Source: Hansfordia pulvinata (taxonomy: Eukaryota > Ascomycota > Sordariomycetes > Xylariales). Taken from it: a stretch of DNA of 64,000 bases. Location: NCBI GenBank assembly GCA_006538405.1, contig BJKQ01000002.1:3658001-3722000 (forward strand). Reading direction: 5' to 3'. This document shows positions 11,269-23,248 of this stretch, one piece after another; position 1 is the stretch's first letter, and the number at the start of each line of letters is the position of its first letter. Made by a program: the position numbers and the translations under genes. Below the pieces are notes generated by a model. The model was not told the origin of the DNA and did no database searches. It worked only from the letters and a program-made list of their open reading frames with translations.

Positions 11269-12163
11269 GCCTGAAAAATAAAGACCCAGACCTCGGCTCC
11301 TTGACCCATCCGGCCCAAGTCAAGTATAGTCACGCCAGTCACGAAACCACACCTCTCCGGGGCAGCCCGTCATTCATCCCCTGAGGTAGCCCAAGGTACC
11401 TTATTACTTACCTCATGTGGACGGAATACAAGGCGTCAACGGGCACGCTTGCTCTGGGGTGGACGGACAGACGGACGGGACCCATTCCCGTGACTACCCG
11501 CCTGTGCCTCTTCTCTCGTCGGGTGATCCAGGAACCGGGTGTGTTCCTGTTTCGACTCGGATTGAATGCACCCTCCTCCCCCCCCTCCCTTCTCCTGTCA
11601 TCCAAGAGCAATCTTAATCTTACCCGTGCCCCTCCAAGCGAGGCCCAGCCTCCAGGGCGGATCATCAGCTCGTCCCCGGGCAAGAGAGAGCACTCCCCTG
11701 CCGTTGCGCCACCCTCTGACGACATCGTCACATGCAAGCCCCAGAGGGAAAAAAAAGACCGACGCCAGGCTTGCATGAATCGTCCCCAGGGCACGTGACG
11801 CTGCCAGGTATCGGACACCCCATAACCACGCTCACATTAATCACATCCTTTCACAGGGCACGCCAGACACACCAAATATTTCAAGAGATCTGGTATCAAT
11901 TCGTCTGCCATTCGGTCTGCTGGACCGGGGCGCATTCATCTCCCGCTATGGCACATATAACTCCTGGGCAATGCCTTGCCTTCTAATGCCGCGTTCCAGA
12001 GCAAGCCGAATATAACGTTGGCTCGCCCAACACGTATAAACTCCTGTCCAAGAACCAATGGAACCGTACACAGGCAGTGGCCTTTTTCGCTAAACCATGT
12101 CGCTAAATATCCCCAAATGAGAACCTTGAAATGCCCCTGCTGCGGGGCCGCGTGTTGAAATCA

Positions 12164-14390
12164 TCATGAAGGCGTCCCCCTTTCCACCACCTCGGATGGT
12201 TCCCCCTCGAAGCTGTAGAGACGGACCTCGCCGTCTTCGCCTCCACTCGCCATCCGGCTGTCGCTCAGCCCCACGCACGTCACCGGCCGGCGTGGCCCGT
12301 GAAAGTCCGCTCGCAGCGACCGTCCTTGGGATCCCAGATCTTGACAGTGGCGTCATTAGCGCCAGTCACGCAGCGGAGGGTATCGCCAGCCAGGCCCCAG
12401 ATGCCTTCGACATGGCCGAAGAAGGGGCGCAGCATCTTGCCCGTGGCCGTGTCCCAGAGTCGCATTGTGGCGTCGAGAGATCCCGTGAGCATGTACCGCG
12501 GGGGCAGCGGCCGGCTGGTGTCCTCGATAAACAGGGGCCCATACGCGGCACGCTCATCGTCAGCACCGGCGACGCTGACAGTCGGCGACCCGAGAGAAGG
12601 CTTGCCGCTGTTGTTGCTCGCCACCGACACCGTGTCCGAGTCCTTCCCTTCCTCATCCTCAAACTCAAAGTCATCAGGGAGGGGGAGGACCTGTTGGACC
12701 TGGCCGACGTGGCCCTCGTAGGTCTTGATGCATCTCTGCGTGTCAATGTCCCACAGTTTGACCGTGCAGTCATCCGATGATGACAGTAGTGTCCGGGAGG
12801 CCACGTCCAAACGGACCTGGTTCACCCAGTCCTGGTGGCCCCGAAGGCTCCAAGCAAGACCCGTTTTGAAGTTGAAGATCTTGATGGATTTGTCCTTGGA
12901 GCCAGAAGCCAGGAGGTCGCCGTCCATGTGAACGGTGATGACACCGTCTTGGTGGTGAAGAGTGTTGATGCAAGCGCCGGTGCGCCAGTTCCAGATCTTG
13001 ACCGTGCCATCCAGGCTGCCACTGACAAGAAGGCGGTCGTCGAATTGGAGCGCCCGGATTCCGCTCGTGTGACCGGTCAGGGTTCGGATCACTTCGCCCT
13101 TCTCGATATCCCAAAGTTTGACAGTCGAGTCGTAGGAGCCAGTCGCCAGGATGTTGTCATCGAACTGAAGACACGTGACGCCGTTGGTGTGCTGGTCGCG
13201 GAAGGTCTTGACTGTGCAACGGCCGTACTTCCAGTTGGAGCCGACCTTGAAGCGGTCGCGGTAGACATCCTTCCACGGACGGAAACGCTTCTCCTTCTCT
13301 TGCTTCTCTTGCGACTCGGGCTGGGTTTCCTTGGATTGTCTGATGCATACTCTCTTGGCGGACTCTTCGTCGGAGGAGCTGGAGGCGCGGCGCTTCGCGG
13401 GGCTGGGTGCCGTGGGTGAGCCGATCGTGTTGGTGTGCACCGGTACCAGGGTTCCGGCCTGACGCTGCAGCTTCCATTCCTTCAGTCTCTTCTTCTCAAG
13501 CCGCGGCAGACCCCATCCACACCGGACACATTTGCGGGCGATGTGTTGCTCGCACATGCGATGCCAGACAACGTCGTCGCCGGATAGGGTGTTCCATCTG
13601 CGGCTGACCTGGGCTGCCTTGCACAGGGAGGCGCAGTCAAGATAGCAGAGGATCTTCAGCGACAGCTCGGTAGGCAGGGCAGAGAGAAAATCAATCTTCA
13701 GTTGCTCGTGAACCTCACGCGAGACGGTAGAGAGTTGCGGGAAGCAGCACTGCGTAATGATGCCCTGCAGCATCAGCTCGCGGTGCTTGGTCGGCGCCGC
13801 TGAGAACAGCGACCACACGTTGGTGATTGCTTGGCGATCTGCCGAAGGCAACGCTTCGAGATCCTGTGGATCGTTAGTCAGGCGTTGGAAGGAGTCAAGG
13901 ACGGAGACGAGACGCACGCTCTGGATAAGGGCCATCTTGGACTCGTCGGCAGCCCTTCGGCACTTGGAATCGGGACGATGGCGATAGCAAAATCTGCTGT
14001 TGGGGTCCTTGTTCCTCGAGCCGGCGGCCAAGGCGAGGTTGTCCGCATTGCCTACCGGGCATAGAGGCCGGGAATGTGTTCACGGAGGTAAGGAGTGACG
14101 CTTTTGATCATCTGCTGCTGAGAGACGTTGGGCAAGCGCGAGGCGTCGTGGCCATCGTGGTCTCTGCGCTCGCAGTTGTCCTTGGAGGGCTTGGAGCTGG
14201 AATCGTCGAGTCGTACGAGCTGTCGTGTCGACGAGGGAGATTCGGAGGAGGAAGGCGAGGGCAAAGAGCCCGGGGTCGAGGAGGTCTGCGGCTTCATGAC
14301 GAGAGGTTCTAGAGTGGTATTTCTGAATGACACAGGCATGCCATCATAAGACGGCTTGGAGAGGACGAGATCGGAGGCTGTCCGATTCAT
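12164..14390 (-). CDS. sconB: Sulfur controller F-box/WD40 protein (SconB/SCON-2/Met30), with two apparent frameshifts
   Basis: Substrate receptor of the SCF ubiquitin ligase that restrains sulfur assimilation by targeting the MetR/CYS-3 bZIP activator. The start is ATG 14390. A Ser/Pro-rich leader leads into [15 protein letters not shown] conserved block follows ([19 protein letters not shown] ...), then the F-box ([19 protein letters not shown]) and seven WD repeats ending in [66 protein letters not shown] and [11 protein letters not shown]. An acidic linker separates repeats 4 and 5. No intron is needed. As written the frame breaks twice, each time by one missing base: near 14052-14056 (after GLYA) and near 12284-12290 (after TFTGHAG, inside the last WD repeat). 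Coding continues cleanly in the next frame to the stop at 12164. With both bases present the product is 742 residues, close to known homologues. Confidence 0.93.
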
Positions 14391-16233
14391 TGCCTTCTGA
14401 ACAGTGACGAGGTTGATTACTTCTGAAGAATAGGGTTCGAGCAGCGGGGGAAATCCAAGATCGTCGGGTCGGGCTCAGCTGGGCGTCAGGAGCTCGCCTG
14501 GAGCATGACCGGGGGTGGCCGGGTTGATCTCTGAATTATAGCGAGGATGGCGTGCTTGGGCGTGCAACAGTGCTGCAGTGCAGATTGGCAGACCGGCTGT
14601 GACAGACTGCTGACCGGGCTGCGGATGGTGCGGAGGTGAGATCACGCAAGCGCAGCCTCTGGGCACGAGGCGGCTGGCGGTCAGAGACGGGAGCGAAGCG
14701 GCCGGCGTGCTCGAGGGTAGAGAGGCAGACCGCGAACGAGGCCGAGCGCAGAAAGCCGGAGTGGGCGAGAGGAGTGCAAAATGCGGAGTGGGCGGTGGGC
14801 GCGAGTGGTCCGCAGACGCAGGACGAGGCGGGTGGGCTTGATTGGCCGGATTGGTGAGTTCGCCACTTGCTGCAGAGGGCCGAAGGGCAGAAGGGAAGTC
14901 GGAAGTGGGCTCTGCGTGGTGATGAATGGTAGTGGTGGTCGTGGTGGAGCACGGTGCAGCGGGACGCGATTTACAGATTGGCGATTTGAGAGATCTCAAA
15001 GGTGCGGCACGTGGGCGAGGGTTTTGGTATTTCAGAATGCAAGAACGAGAACTCGCAGAACATCAGGCAAGGGCGATGAAGCATTCATCAACAACATTCA
15101 AAGTCCGCCCGCAGCAGTCAGGCAAAAGGAGAAGCGGCGGAAGGCATGACTGTCAAAAGCACGTCAGATGGTGTTTGCTCCTTCAGCGATTGCACCATCC
15201 GGATTGCACCATCGCGACTGCCGCCCCCCGACTTCCTACCCGCCCCTGCCAACCCGCCAGCCTGGGCGGCGACGGCTTTCGGCCAGCAGATCTGGGGTTT
15301 TAAGCGGGGACTGCCCGGTACGTACCTGCGCTGCTGCCCTCTAGGCTGGCCGCTGCCGTGTGTTAGTGGAGCTACGAGGCGAGTACGAGCCGGGCACCAG
15401 CACGAAGCAGGCACGCAGGGTTCTTCTATCCGTCTCTGATTGGCTGCGGCTGGCCCAGCTTCTAACCCGTATCGGCTTCGGCCTCGTCCACGTCGGCCGG
15501 GTTCCGACAGCCCTGCGCTCCAGTGGCAACTGCTGTGTGTGCAGAGATAACCACCCCTTCAGACGACTGGTACGTACCGACACACCACACAACTGATGCT
15601 ACCTCCTACCGACCTCCTACGAATACCCGACGTGACCCCCCTCGCCCCATGCGGGCGTCCAGGCACAAGATTGCCAGAATCAATTCTCTGGGAGCATCGT
15701 GGGCGCGCCTCAACTCTCAGCTGCCAAACAAGCATACGCCCACCCTCGTTCACACGCACGAGTACGTCTGCGGATACCTGACCACGGCCTATGATAACTG
15801 CGACAGCCCTCCGGCCAACACAGCACCGCCAATGATGTCATTCGGCACATCCGGGATGAGACATGATGAAGATGGCCCTTTCACCAGGGGCAATCTCCAG
15901 AGCATTGACGCACACGTTCGTGACGTGACGGCTTGCGTGCTCGTACGACGCCCCAGGCCTGCCTGCGCTCCAGGCAATGGCAAGCCTGGGTCACACCATC
16001 CGCGTCTCCGTCTTCGCAACGTGACTTGGCAGCTCGAGATGAGGTATACCAGCGGCTCGGAAAGCGACACTCCGGCTGCACGAGGTACACCCGGCCGGAC
16101 CCTACTCGTACACCTATCATCAACATCCGACACCATTCTGGTCCAAAACGCGTGTCGCCGTCGCCTCGCTATCGAGGTCTGTTATCGGTGAACCTTGCCG
16201 ACCGGCCTTGGCGCTCCATCGTGGCCCAATTTG

Positions 16234-16271
<38 letters not shown>

Positions 16272-17584
16272 TGTCGGCGGTTCTCGGTAGGACCATCTCC
16301 AGTTTTCCCCCGGACCGCGAGCACGTAATCGCTGGGCGAGTTGACGAGTGATGGCACCATCCGATCCCTCCCTTGGCGCCCTGCGCCTCGAGCCCGAGCC
16401 TGAGCCCGAGCCCCAAAGGCCGCCAGCCTGAGCAGCCAGCCCGCCAGCTCCCGCGTGAGGGAAGGGGAAGAAGCAATCTCGCCAACCAGGATCCATGGCC
16501 ATGGCGCTTGGCTCGGGTGTTGGTTGACAGGCCTGTCGCCCCCTCGACTCGCATCGCCACACCGCAACTCGGTCGGCGACGACGCAAGAGCACGACATGA
16601 CCCTGACATATTGCAAGCCTGATGAGTGCCTGCCCCCGGCCTGATGAGTACTTGTATACTCTGAGCTATGTGTACGAGTATGGCGTGCTGCCAGCATGCA
16701 TGGGCATTGCCTTTTCCTGTCGACCGCGACCGGCTTTCGGTCATCGAGATGCCAATGCCCTGCCGTCACGCGATCCATTCTAACAATTGCAATGATCAAC
16801 TCACGACCTGGCGCCGAGTCCGTAAAGGGGCTGACGCAGAAGCCCTGGCTGGGTCGCTAGCCCCGTCCATGATTAGCATTGCTGATGTGTTGCCCCTGTC
16901 AGTGTCACGGCCCGGCCCCGTTAAACCCAATACGGGATCCTCGAAATGACAGTCGAGGACCCTGTCGTAGCAGCCCAGCAAGCCCGGCTGTGTGGATTCG
17001 CTGCTTCGAGACAGTGAGTTCAGATCCAAGCTGTGGACGTTGGAAATGAACGATCTAGAACACGAATTCTGACAATGAGAGGCCAGACTGGCCATATTGT
17101 GAGTCCACCGGTGCGAAGACACAATCATTCTACGGAGCAGTAGAGGCGGTCCAAGCACCACTCACCCACGAGTAGCATGGCGTGATGAACGACTTCTTTA
17201 TCCTCATTCATGCTACGAATCAGTAATTCTAGCAGGTCTGACCGGCTGCTGATAAATCTTCCAACGGAGGGCATGAGCATGTCTCGTCCGGACGGGCGCC
17301 TGGCGATGAGCTCATTAATAGCGGGCTTTTGCAAATGCTTCGATAATGACAGAAACGCGCACTACGTGGCAAAAATAGTAACAGTAAGAAGTTCAGATCT
17401 GGCAGAGCGCGCCCACGCATGTTCTCACTCCTCCCCTTGGACCATCGCGTCATCATTGCCGGGCATTGCCTGACGAAACACCGTGCCCTGGACAGACCAA
17501 GGGCGAGCCACCTCTTCGAGCGGGAGAGGCGCAAGAGACGTGCTCGCTCGTAGGGTTCCGAGCCAGGCGACGGCGCAGGGCGAT
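14391..17584. other. 3.2-kb gene-free region between sconB and the PL4 lyase
   Basis: The first part is the sconB promoter and 5' region. A (CGG)n run lies at 16235-16264. Minus-strand frames at 17334-17125 and 17161-16796 read somewhat protein-like (for instance SVGRFISSRSDLLELLIRSM), but I recognise no family and see no convincing gene model. Confidence 0.45.
16235..16264. repeat. (CGG)10 trinucleotide repeat
   Basis: Ten perfect units in a region with no supported gene. Confidence 0.9.
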
Positions 17585-19911
17585 CTAGTAGTAGATCTCG
17601 ATGGCGTCCAGGACCTATCGCAGCCACAAACCTTGTCAGCATTTTCTGTCTTGCTCGTGATTCTCGAGCAGATTTAATCCTCCGATAGGGCCAAAGAGGA
17701 TGAGATGAGACTGAATTGGACAGAAGAGAAAGAAGGCAAGGTCGAGGAGTAGGCAAAGAAGAAAGAAGAAGAAAAAAGGATCATACCACGTTGGGGCTCA
17801 GGAAGCTATCGCCGCTGGAGCCGGAGGTGACGCCGAGCCTCAGGCCGTTGGTCCCCTCGACGAGAGTCCCCGCGGGGATGGCGCACTCGTACACGTCCAT
17901 CTGGCCGTGGTAGGCGCCGCGGGTGACGCCGCGGCTGTCGATCTTGGTCGGCGCGTCGAAGTTGTCGCAGGCGTGGGCGTTGACGGCGATGGAGGGCCTG
18001 CCGCCCGCGAAGGACGAGGTGGTGGCCACGCGGGCGGTGGCGGCGATCCCCGCCGCCGGGACGACGGCGGCGTCGAGGGTGAAGTTGAGCCACGTTCCCG
18101 CGTTGACGTCGGCGAAGATGGCCATGGGGAAGGACGCCGCCGCTTCCGAAGGGGAAGACGAAGAGGAGGAGGAGACCTCGACGGTTCCCGGGCTCCAGTC
18201 GGACATGCGCGAGTCCGAGGGGTGCATGCGCCGGAACAGGTCGGCGTTGAGGAAGCCGTCCGGGGTGCCGTCGTACTCGCCGGCCTGGACGAGCGTCGTC
18301 CGCGAGGCGTCGTAGATGGCGCTGTCGGCCGCCACGTCGAGGCTGGCGTCGCCGCCCGCGCTGACCGTCACCGAGGCGCTGCCCGCCGCGAACTCGCCCT
18401 GGTATATGACCTGTAAAATAGGGGGACGGGGAGGGGGGCCCGGGTTAGACGCGTTTGCGATCTTCGTTTTCTTTCTTTCTTCTTCTTCGTCTTCTTCTTT
18501 CTCTTATTCCTCCCCTTAGAATGCAGATGGTGGGAACAAGACAGAAAGAGAGAGAGGCTTACCACGGTGTAGTCGCCCGCGGGATGGCGGGGACGCGTAG
18601 GAGCCGTCGCTCGAGGCGTTGGCCCAGGACTGGTACTGGTCGTTGTAGAGGTGTACGACGACGGCGTGGCCGGCGGCGGTGCCCGAGGCGGTTCCGGAGA
18701 CGGTGCCGCGGTCGCCCGAGGCCACGTAGCCCTCGAGCCCGAGGCCGTCGAAGAAGCCAAAGTCGAGGGCCTCTGACCCCCCGGCGGCGGCGGCGGCGGC
18801 GGCAGCGCCGCTCCCCAGGGAGAACAGGTAGGGGCCGAAGAAGCCGCCGCGCCAGGGCTCGGCCGTCAGGTGCCCGCTGTACATGTAGTACGACAGCGAG
18901 TGGTAGTCGCCGACGAAGTTGAGGTTGATGTCGCGGTGGAAGGGCCCGCCGGAGCCGGCCTCGCGCGACTGCGCGTCGGTCGCGAAGCACGCCCAGACCG
19001 AGTCGCTGTGGGCACACCAGACGTCGTCGTCGATGGCGCGCTCGGACGAGTAGAACTGCCGTGGAGGACGGACGGACGGCATCGTCAGCCCCAAGTTTCG
19101 GGGTTTTTGTGTCGGGTCTCACAAATAACAAAACAAAAGGGGGCGAGACGGTACAAAAAAAAAAGAAAAGAGAGAAAAAGAAAGGGCGAGGGGGGCAGCA
19201 CGGTGTAAGAAAAAAAAAAAAAAGAGAAATAAAAAGGGGGCACGACATACCTTGCTGCGAGTCTCCCCGTCGACCAGGTAAACGTCCGAGGCCTCGATGG
19301 CCTCGCCGTCCGCGGTGGCGGAGACGTCGCCCTCCTTGTAGGCGCTCTCGAGGCCGGTCAGGCGGAAGAGGTAGCGCAGCTCCCCGACGCTGGGCGCCGT
19401 CGGGGCGTAGGTGCCCATGTAGATGTGGGAGGTGGCGTCCTCGAAGATGTAGTAGTGCACCAGGCCGGCAAAGTCGTCGTTGTCCTGCGCCGCCTTGAAG
19501 ACGACGTAGTCACCTGGGTCCGGCCGTTCGGGTCAAAGTCAGTCAGACGGTCCGGCCATGATCCCTGTGCTGTCCTCTCAGCTCCCCCCCCTTTTTCTTC
19601 TTGTCTTGTTTCTTCAACCAGAGAAGAGAGGGTCTGTGGGGAAAGAAACTCCGAGTCGACTCACCACTCTCTTCATACGTAAAGGTGCCCTCTCCGAGGC
19701 CCGAGGCGATGCCGCTCTTCGTCGAGGCCTGGTGCTCGGTGCCGTCGTACACCAGCGAGGTGATGTCGCCCCTGTCGTTGAACGTCACCTGCAGGGACGG
19801 GCTCGACCCCGTGTCGACGACGTAGCCCCCGCCGCTCTCGGTCACCGTGATGGCGCCCACAGAGGCCACCGCCGCCGCCAGGAGCGGGGAGAGGGCGCGG
19901 GAGGGGATCAT
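17585..19911 (-). CDS. Secreted rhamnogalacturonan lyase, PL4 family, with two apparent frameshifts
   Basis: Five exons: 19911-19665, 19513-19251, 19055-18563, 18410-17787 and 17614-17585. The enzyme cleaves the rhamnose-galacturonate backbone of pectin (rhamnogalacturonan I) by beta-elimination outside the cell. Residues 1-20 are a signal peptide. The N-terminal catalytic domain carries Lys170 (end of exon 2, GETRSK) and, 62 residues on, a His in SYYMYSGH. These match the Lys150/His210 pair known from the Aspergillus aculeatus enzyme (mature numbering). A fibronectin-III-like domain and a C-terminal carbohydrate-binding-like domain ending VLDAIEIYY follow. In exon 3, one C is missing from each of two runs (plus-strand G runs at 18589-18592 and 18581-18583). 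With both present, exon 3 joins exon 4 in phase, the segment reads YASPAIPAGDYTVV as in PL4 enzymes, and the product is 552 residues. Without them the frame is lost at the domain junction. Confidence 0.9.
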
Positions 19912-20138
19912 GATGGCAAAAGCGCTGCGTAGGTCGGTTGTTCCTCTGGCGGGGGAAGAAGGGAAGGAAAAGAGTGAACCGCAGTTGGGGGATGGCAAAG
20001 ACGAGGATGGCCTCGAATGATCCAGAGCATGGCAGCGCGGCGGGCGATGCTCAGATAAGTACAACGCCGCGCGGGATGTTTTACATATGGGGTTTTTATT
20101 TTATTCCTTTTCCCGTAGGACCGGCCCCCTCGGACAGG

Positions 20139-20140
<2 letters not shown>

Positions 20141-20171
<31 letters not shown>
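20141..20171 (-). repeat. (GACA)n tetranucleotide repeat
   Basis: Near-perfect units, one interrupted. Read on the lyase coding strand this is (TCTG)n, ending about 230 bases upstream of its ATG. It is the same repeat, orientation and distance as at twinfilin. Confidence 0.9.
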
Positions 20172-20773
20172 GACTCGCATTGTGCTCCCGCGCGGTGCGA
20201 GACGGCGATGAGCCGTCTGGTCTGCCAACAACCCCGGGCGGGCGACCCGAGGCGGCCAACCCCTGTAAATAACTAACTTGGTTCAAACCGCGGGGCCTGT
20301 CCGGGGCGGGCCTCTCCGCCGCTGTACGAGTAGCCGCAAATGCGAATCCTCGTTCGTCCTGGTCGATCTGCCCCTGGGAAGGCGGATGCTACCCTCCGCA
20401 CCTTTTCCGGGGAAGGGGAGAGAAGTCGCCGCGCCGCTTCAAAGCGTGGTTCGGCCAGTTGAGCCCGCGACAGACCGGGACTGATGACGACGTGAGGAGC
20501 CAAACACCGGTAGAATGAATGTCTCTTCTCGGCCCAATGCCGGGATAGCATGACACGTTCTTCCGGTGGACGCGGGAAGATGTTGCGCGCGCTCCCGGAC
20601 CGTGTCGGCCTATCGTCCTGCGATGGGCGCAGGGGAGATACGAGTAGGGTGGGAGATGGATTGCCATCAGCTCGGAGGATTTCTGGTGATCCTCGGCGTG
20701 CTTTGTGTAAGGCACTCGTACTCGTGCCAGGGGTTAGGGCCAGCCCCCCCTTCCCCCCTTTTGTACGTAAGCA

Positions 20774-20804
20774 AGTCAGTCAGTCAGTCAGTCAGTCAGT
20801 CAGT
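20774..20804. repeat. (AGTC)n tetranucleotide repeat
   Basis: Nearly eight perfect units. Confidence 0.9.
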
Positions 20805-23248
20805 GAGGTTCTATTCCACTCACTCGTAGGTACCTGAGGCACCTTACTATGTCGTCAGCGGGAAAACGTCCGGCATCGCTGGATCTACAGTCCGAGTGGC
20901 CGCAGGAAGACCGCGCGACGCTGCCGCATCTCACTCTTGCCATCGTCTGAAATTGCCAGGGGCATCGCGGCCAAACACCTTCTCTTTTCAGCCGGGCCCT
21001 GTCCGCAAACCCTCCGCATCCCCCGCGTCCCTGTTGAATCCCACCAATGGGCATCCATGTCGCTGGCGGCTCTACCAAGTACTCGTAGTTGAACGTACGC
21101 GTACCTCCACGCCCGTTTCTTGTCGATTACGTACCTGGCAGAAACAAGCCATCTTTCCCGTACCCACGAATACCCGCATTCTACTCGTACCTTACCTACA
21201 GGTGAAGTCCTCTCCGGGGTGCTTCGACTGCGACTGTGGGGCCGTTGACGGGGATGCATGCCCACGTGCACGCATGAGTTCTCACAGTCCCACCCATCAC
21301 CCAACTCCACGAACCTCTCGCGTCGCTCTGGCCTATTTTACTCACTCCCAGCCTTATGCTTACTTTTCTTCTTCGTTTTTTCTTCTTCTTCTTCCTTGCC
21401 ACTCACCTCGCGTATTGGTGCGCGTTCAAAGGCGATTTGCCCGCTTGCACACCACACTACGTGCGCACGTCTTGCCACTGGCACCACCCCCCCTCGCTGT
21501 GTTAACAAGAGCTGATCGGATATCAGGCAGGCAGGCCCGGGCAACTCTGCGATCACTCTATGCAGAGCCGAGCCACGCCGAGCCTCCGTATTCGCGTTGA
21601 TGGACACAAGCCAGGGCCACCTCCCGACGGCTCCATCTGATCGGGTGTGATCGGACACGGCCGCCCCAGCGCGTGGCAGCGTGGCACATGCAGAGCCGAG
21701 AGCCCCGCACGCCGCGAGGGAACTGGCGAGCGGGAGGCAACAGACCCCAAAGTACACAGCAATGACGAGCATTCTGGTCTCCAGGTCGTGCCTCAGGCCG
21801 CCATCTTCGCCCCCGCAAGGGGAGCCGGCTATAGCCTATCGGCCGCATTGGGAAACATCTCTCTCCTCGAACAGCAAAGGCTGGAAAGACCCAGCTGCTG
21901 GTCTGTTTGTCTGGAGCCGCGCGGTGGACGGACTGACAGATCAATGGTCATTGTCGCCCCCCGTCTCGCAGACAAGCATTGCGAATTTCCGAGAATCGTC
22001 GAGTCGGCCGACGCCCGATGAGAGAACAAAAACAGCCACCCACTCCAGCTCCACAACAAAAAAACATGCCCATTACGCCAACACAGGTTGAGGGTACCTA
22101 TCCGGAGAGAAGTGTGGGGGGGGTTGGGGGGGATAAAAATAAGAAGAAAGCATCACAAGTTCCTTGGCGAGGTGACCCAGGGCACCGGCTCCAGCGTCGG
22201 GTTGGATACGGTGCCACGGACACCTGGCCATTCCCGTACCTCTTAGGCGAGCCCGGTCACCGAAGGTAAGATTTAAGCTGTGGTGCAGGTCCTACCTGCC
22301 ATAAATTAGGTACGAGTACATAGGTAAATATACTTAGGGCAAGACGCCTCGCGACAGTACGCCGGTTCTGGTCCTGATTCGGCGAGGCTACCTACACGTG
22401 TGTAGGTACCTTTGGACGGTGGTAGGTAGCGATGATGTTCATTGTGCCGGGCTATCTTGTAACTTCCCGTCCAGCCCTGAGAAGATCCGCTCGCGGCAAC
22501 AGGAAGGAGCTTCCGCCTGCCGCTTCCACCCACGATACAGCGGAGGTACGCGTGCCTGCCTCGAGGTTTCATGGCAACATGGAATGGATGCTGGCACCAA
22601 GGTGTACATGACTGTACGTAGGTGTGGCGGAAGTTATGAATGTCAACTACGCGTAACCTGGTAGCCAAAGGCCATCCAGGCCCTGAGTGATCCATGGTCT
22701 AGTCAGGAACGCCCGGGCAGCGTCTCGCCTGGATGGAGGGCCCTGACGACACTTCAAATCTGACAGTTCGGCGCCAGGCACTCTGCAGTCTGCAGTGTAC
22801 TCGTACGTACCTACGTGCCTTCGTTCATCCCGTCTTGATCACCCTTCTTCTTTTCCTCTTCCTTCTCCTCTTCTGTCTATTCTACCCCTCCTGTCCTTGA
22901 TTCATCAGAAACTCCCTCATACTTTATGACCTCCGCCGCCGGGCCCGCCTTTGTCAGAGGTTTCGTCTGCATTCTTTTTCATCCTCTCTACGTAAAGGTA
23001 CCCTTCTCGGCGTACGCGCCAGTCAGATCGAGAACAGCCCACCAAAACAACAGTCATTTTCGTCTCATCGCCACTAGTTAGGCCAACCCGCCGCGTTGGA
23101 TCACTGATCAGTCACCAGTCGGCGGGTCGCCACTGGAACCGGCTCTTGTCTACCTCACCTGACTACCTACCTACCAGTTAGCGCTCAGCTTTCAAGAACC
23201 AGCACACCGATCGGCTGGCGAGCCACCCCGACGTTGTCGGCCTGCGCC

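Larger units (their letters stand above)
8676..12163. other. 3.5-kb gene-free region
   Basis: No supported gene. The first few hundred bases are the carrier promoter. The rest holds dense GGTAGGTA/TACCTACC words (about 9570-9700, 10531-10555, 10755-10780, 10936-10988), an AAC/GAC repeat at about 10795-10835 and a 17-base C run. Open frames do not resemble proteins and overlap on both strands. Confidence 0.55.
19912..23248. other. 3.3-kb gene-free region
   Basis: This starts with the lyase promoter, continues with GACA and AGTC tetranucleotide repeats, and carries TACGAGTA octamers at 20325, 20639, 21080, 21182, 22311 and 22798. No protein family is recognisable in the open frames, including the longest plus-strand one at 20896-21600. 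Confidence 0.55.

Noticed and set aside
17125..17334. Protein-like minus-strand frame downstream of the PL4 lyase
   Set aside because: Short. Joining it to the next frame would need a 36-base intron, which is too small, and no family was recognised.
20896..21600. 234-codon plus-strand frame
   Set aside because: Ser/Pro/Arg/Thr-rich, no motif, overlaps several minus-strand frames and contains the spacer words; probably non-coding.
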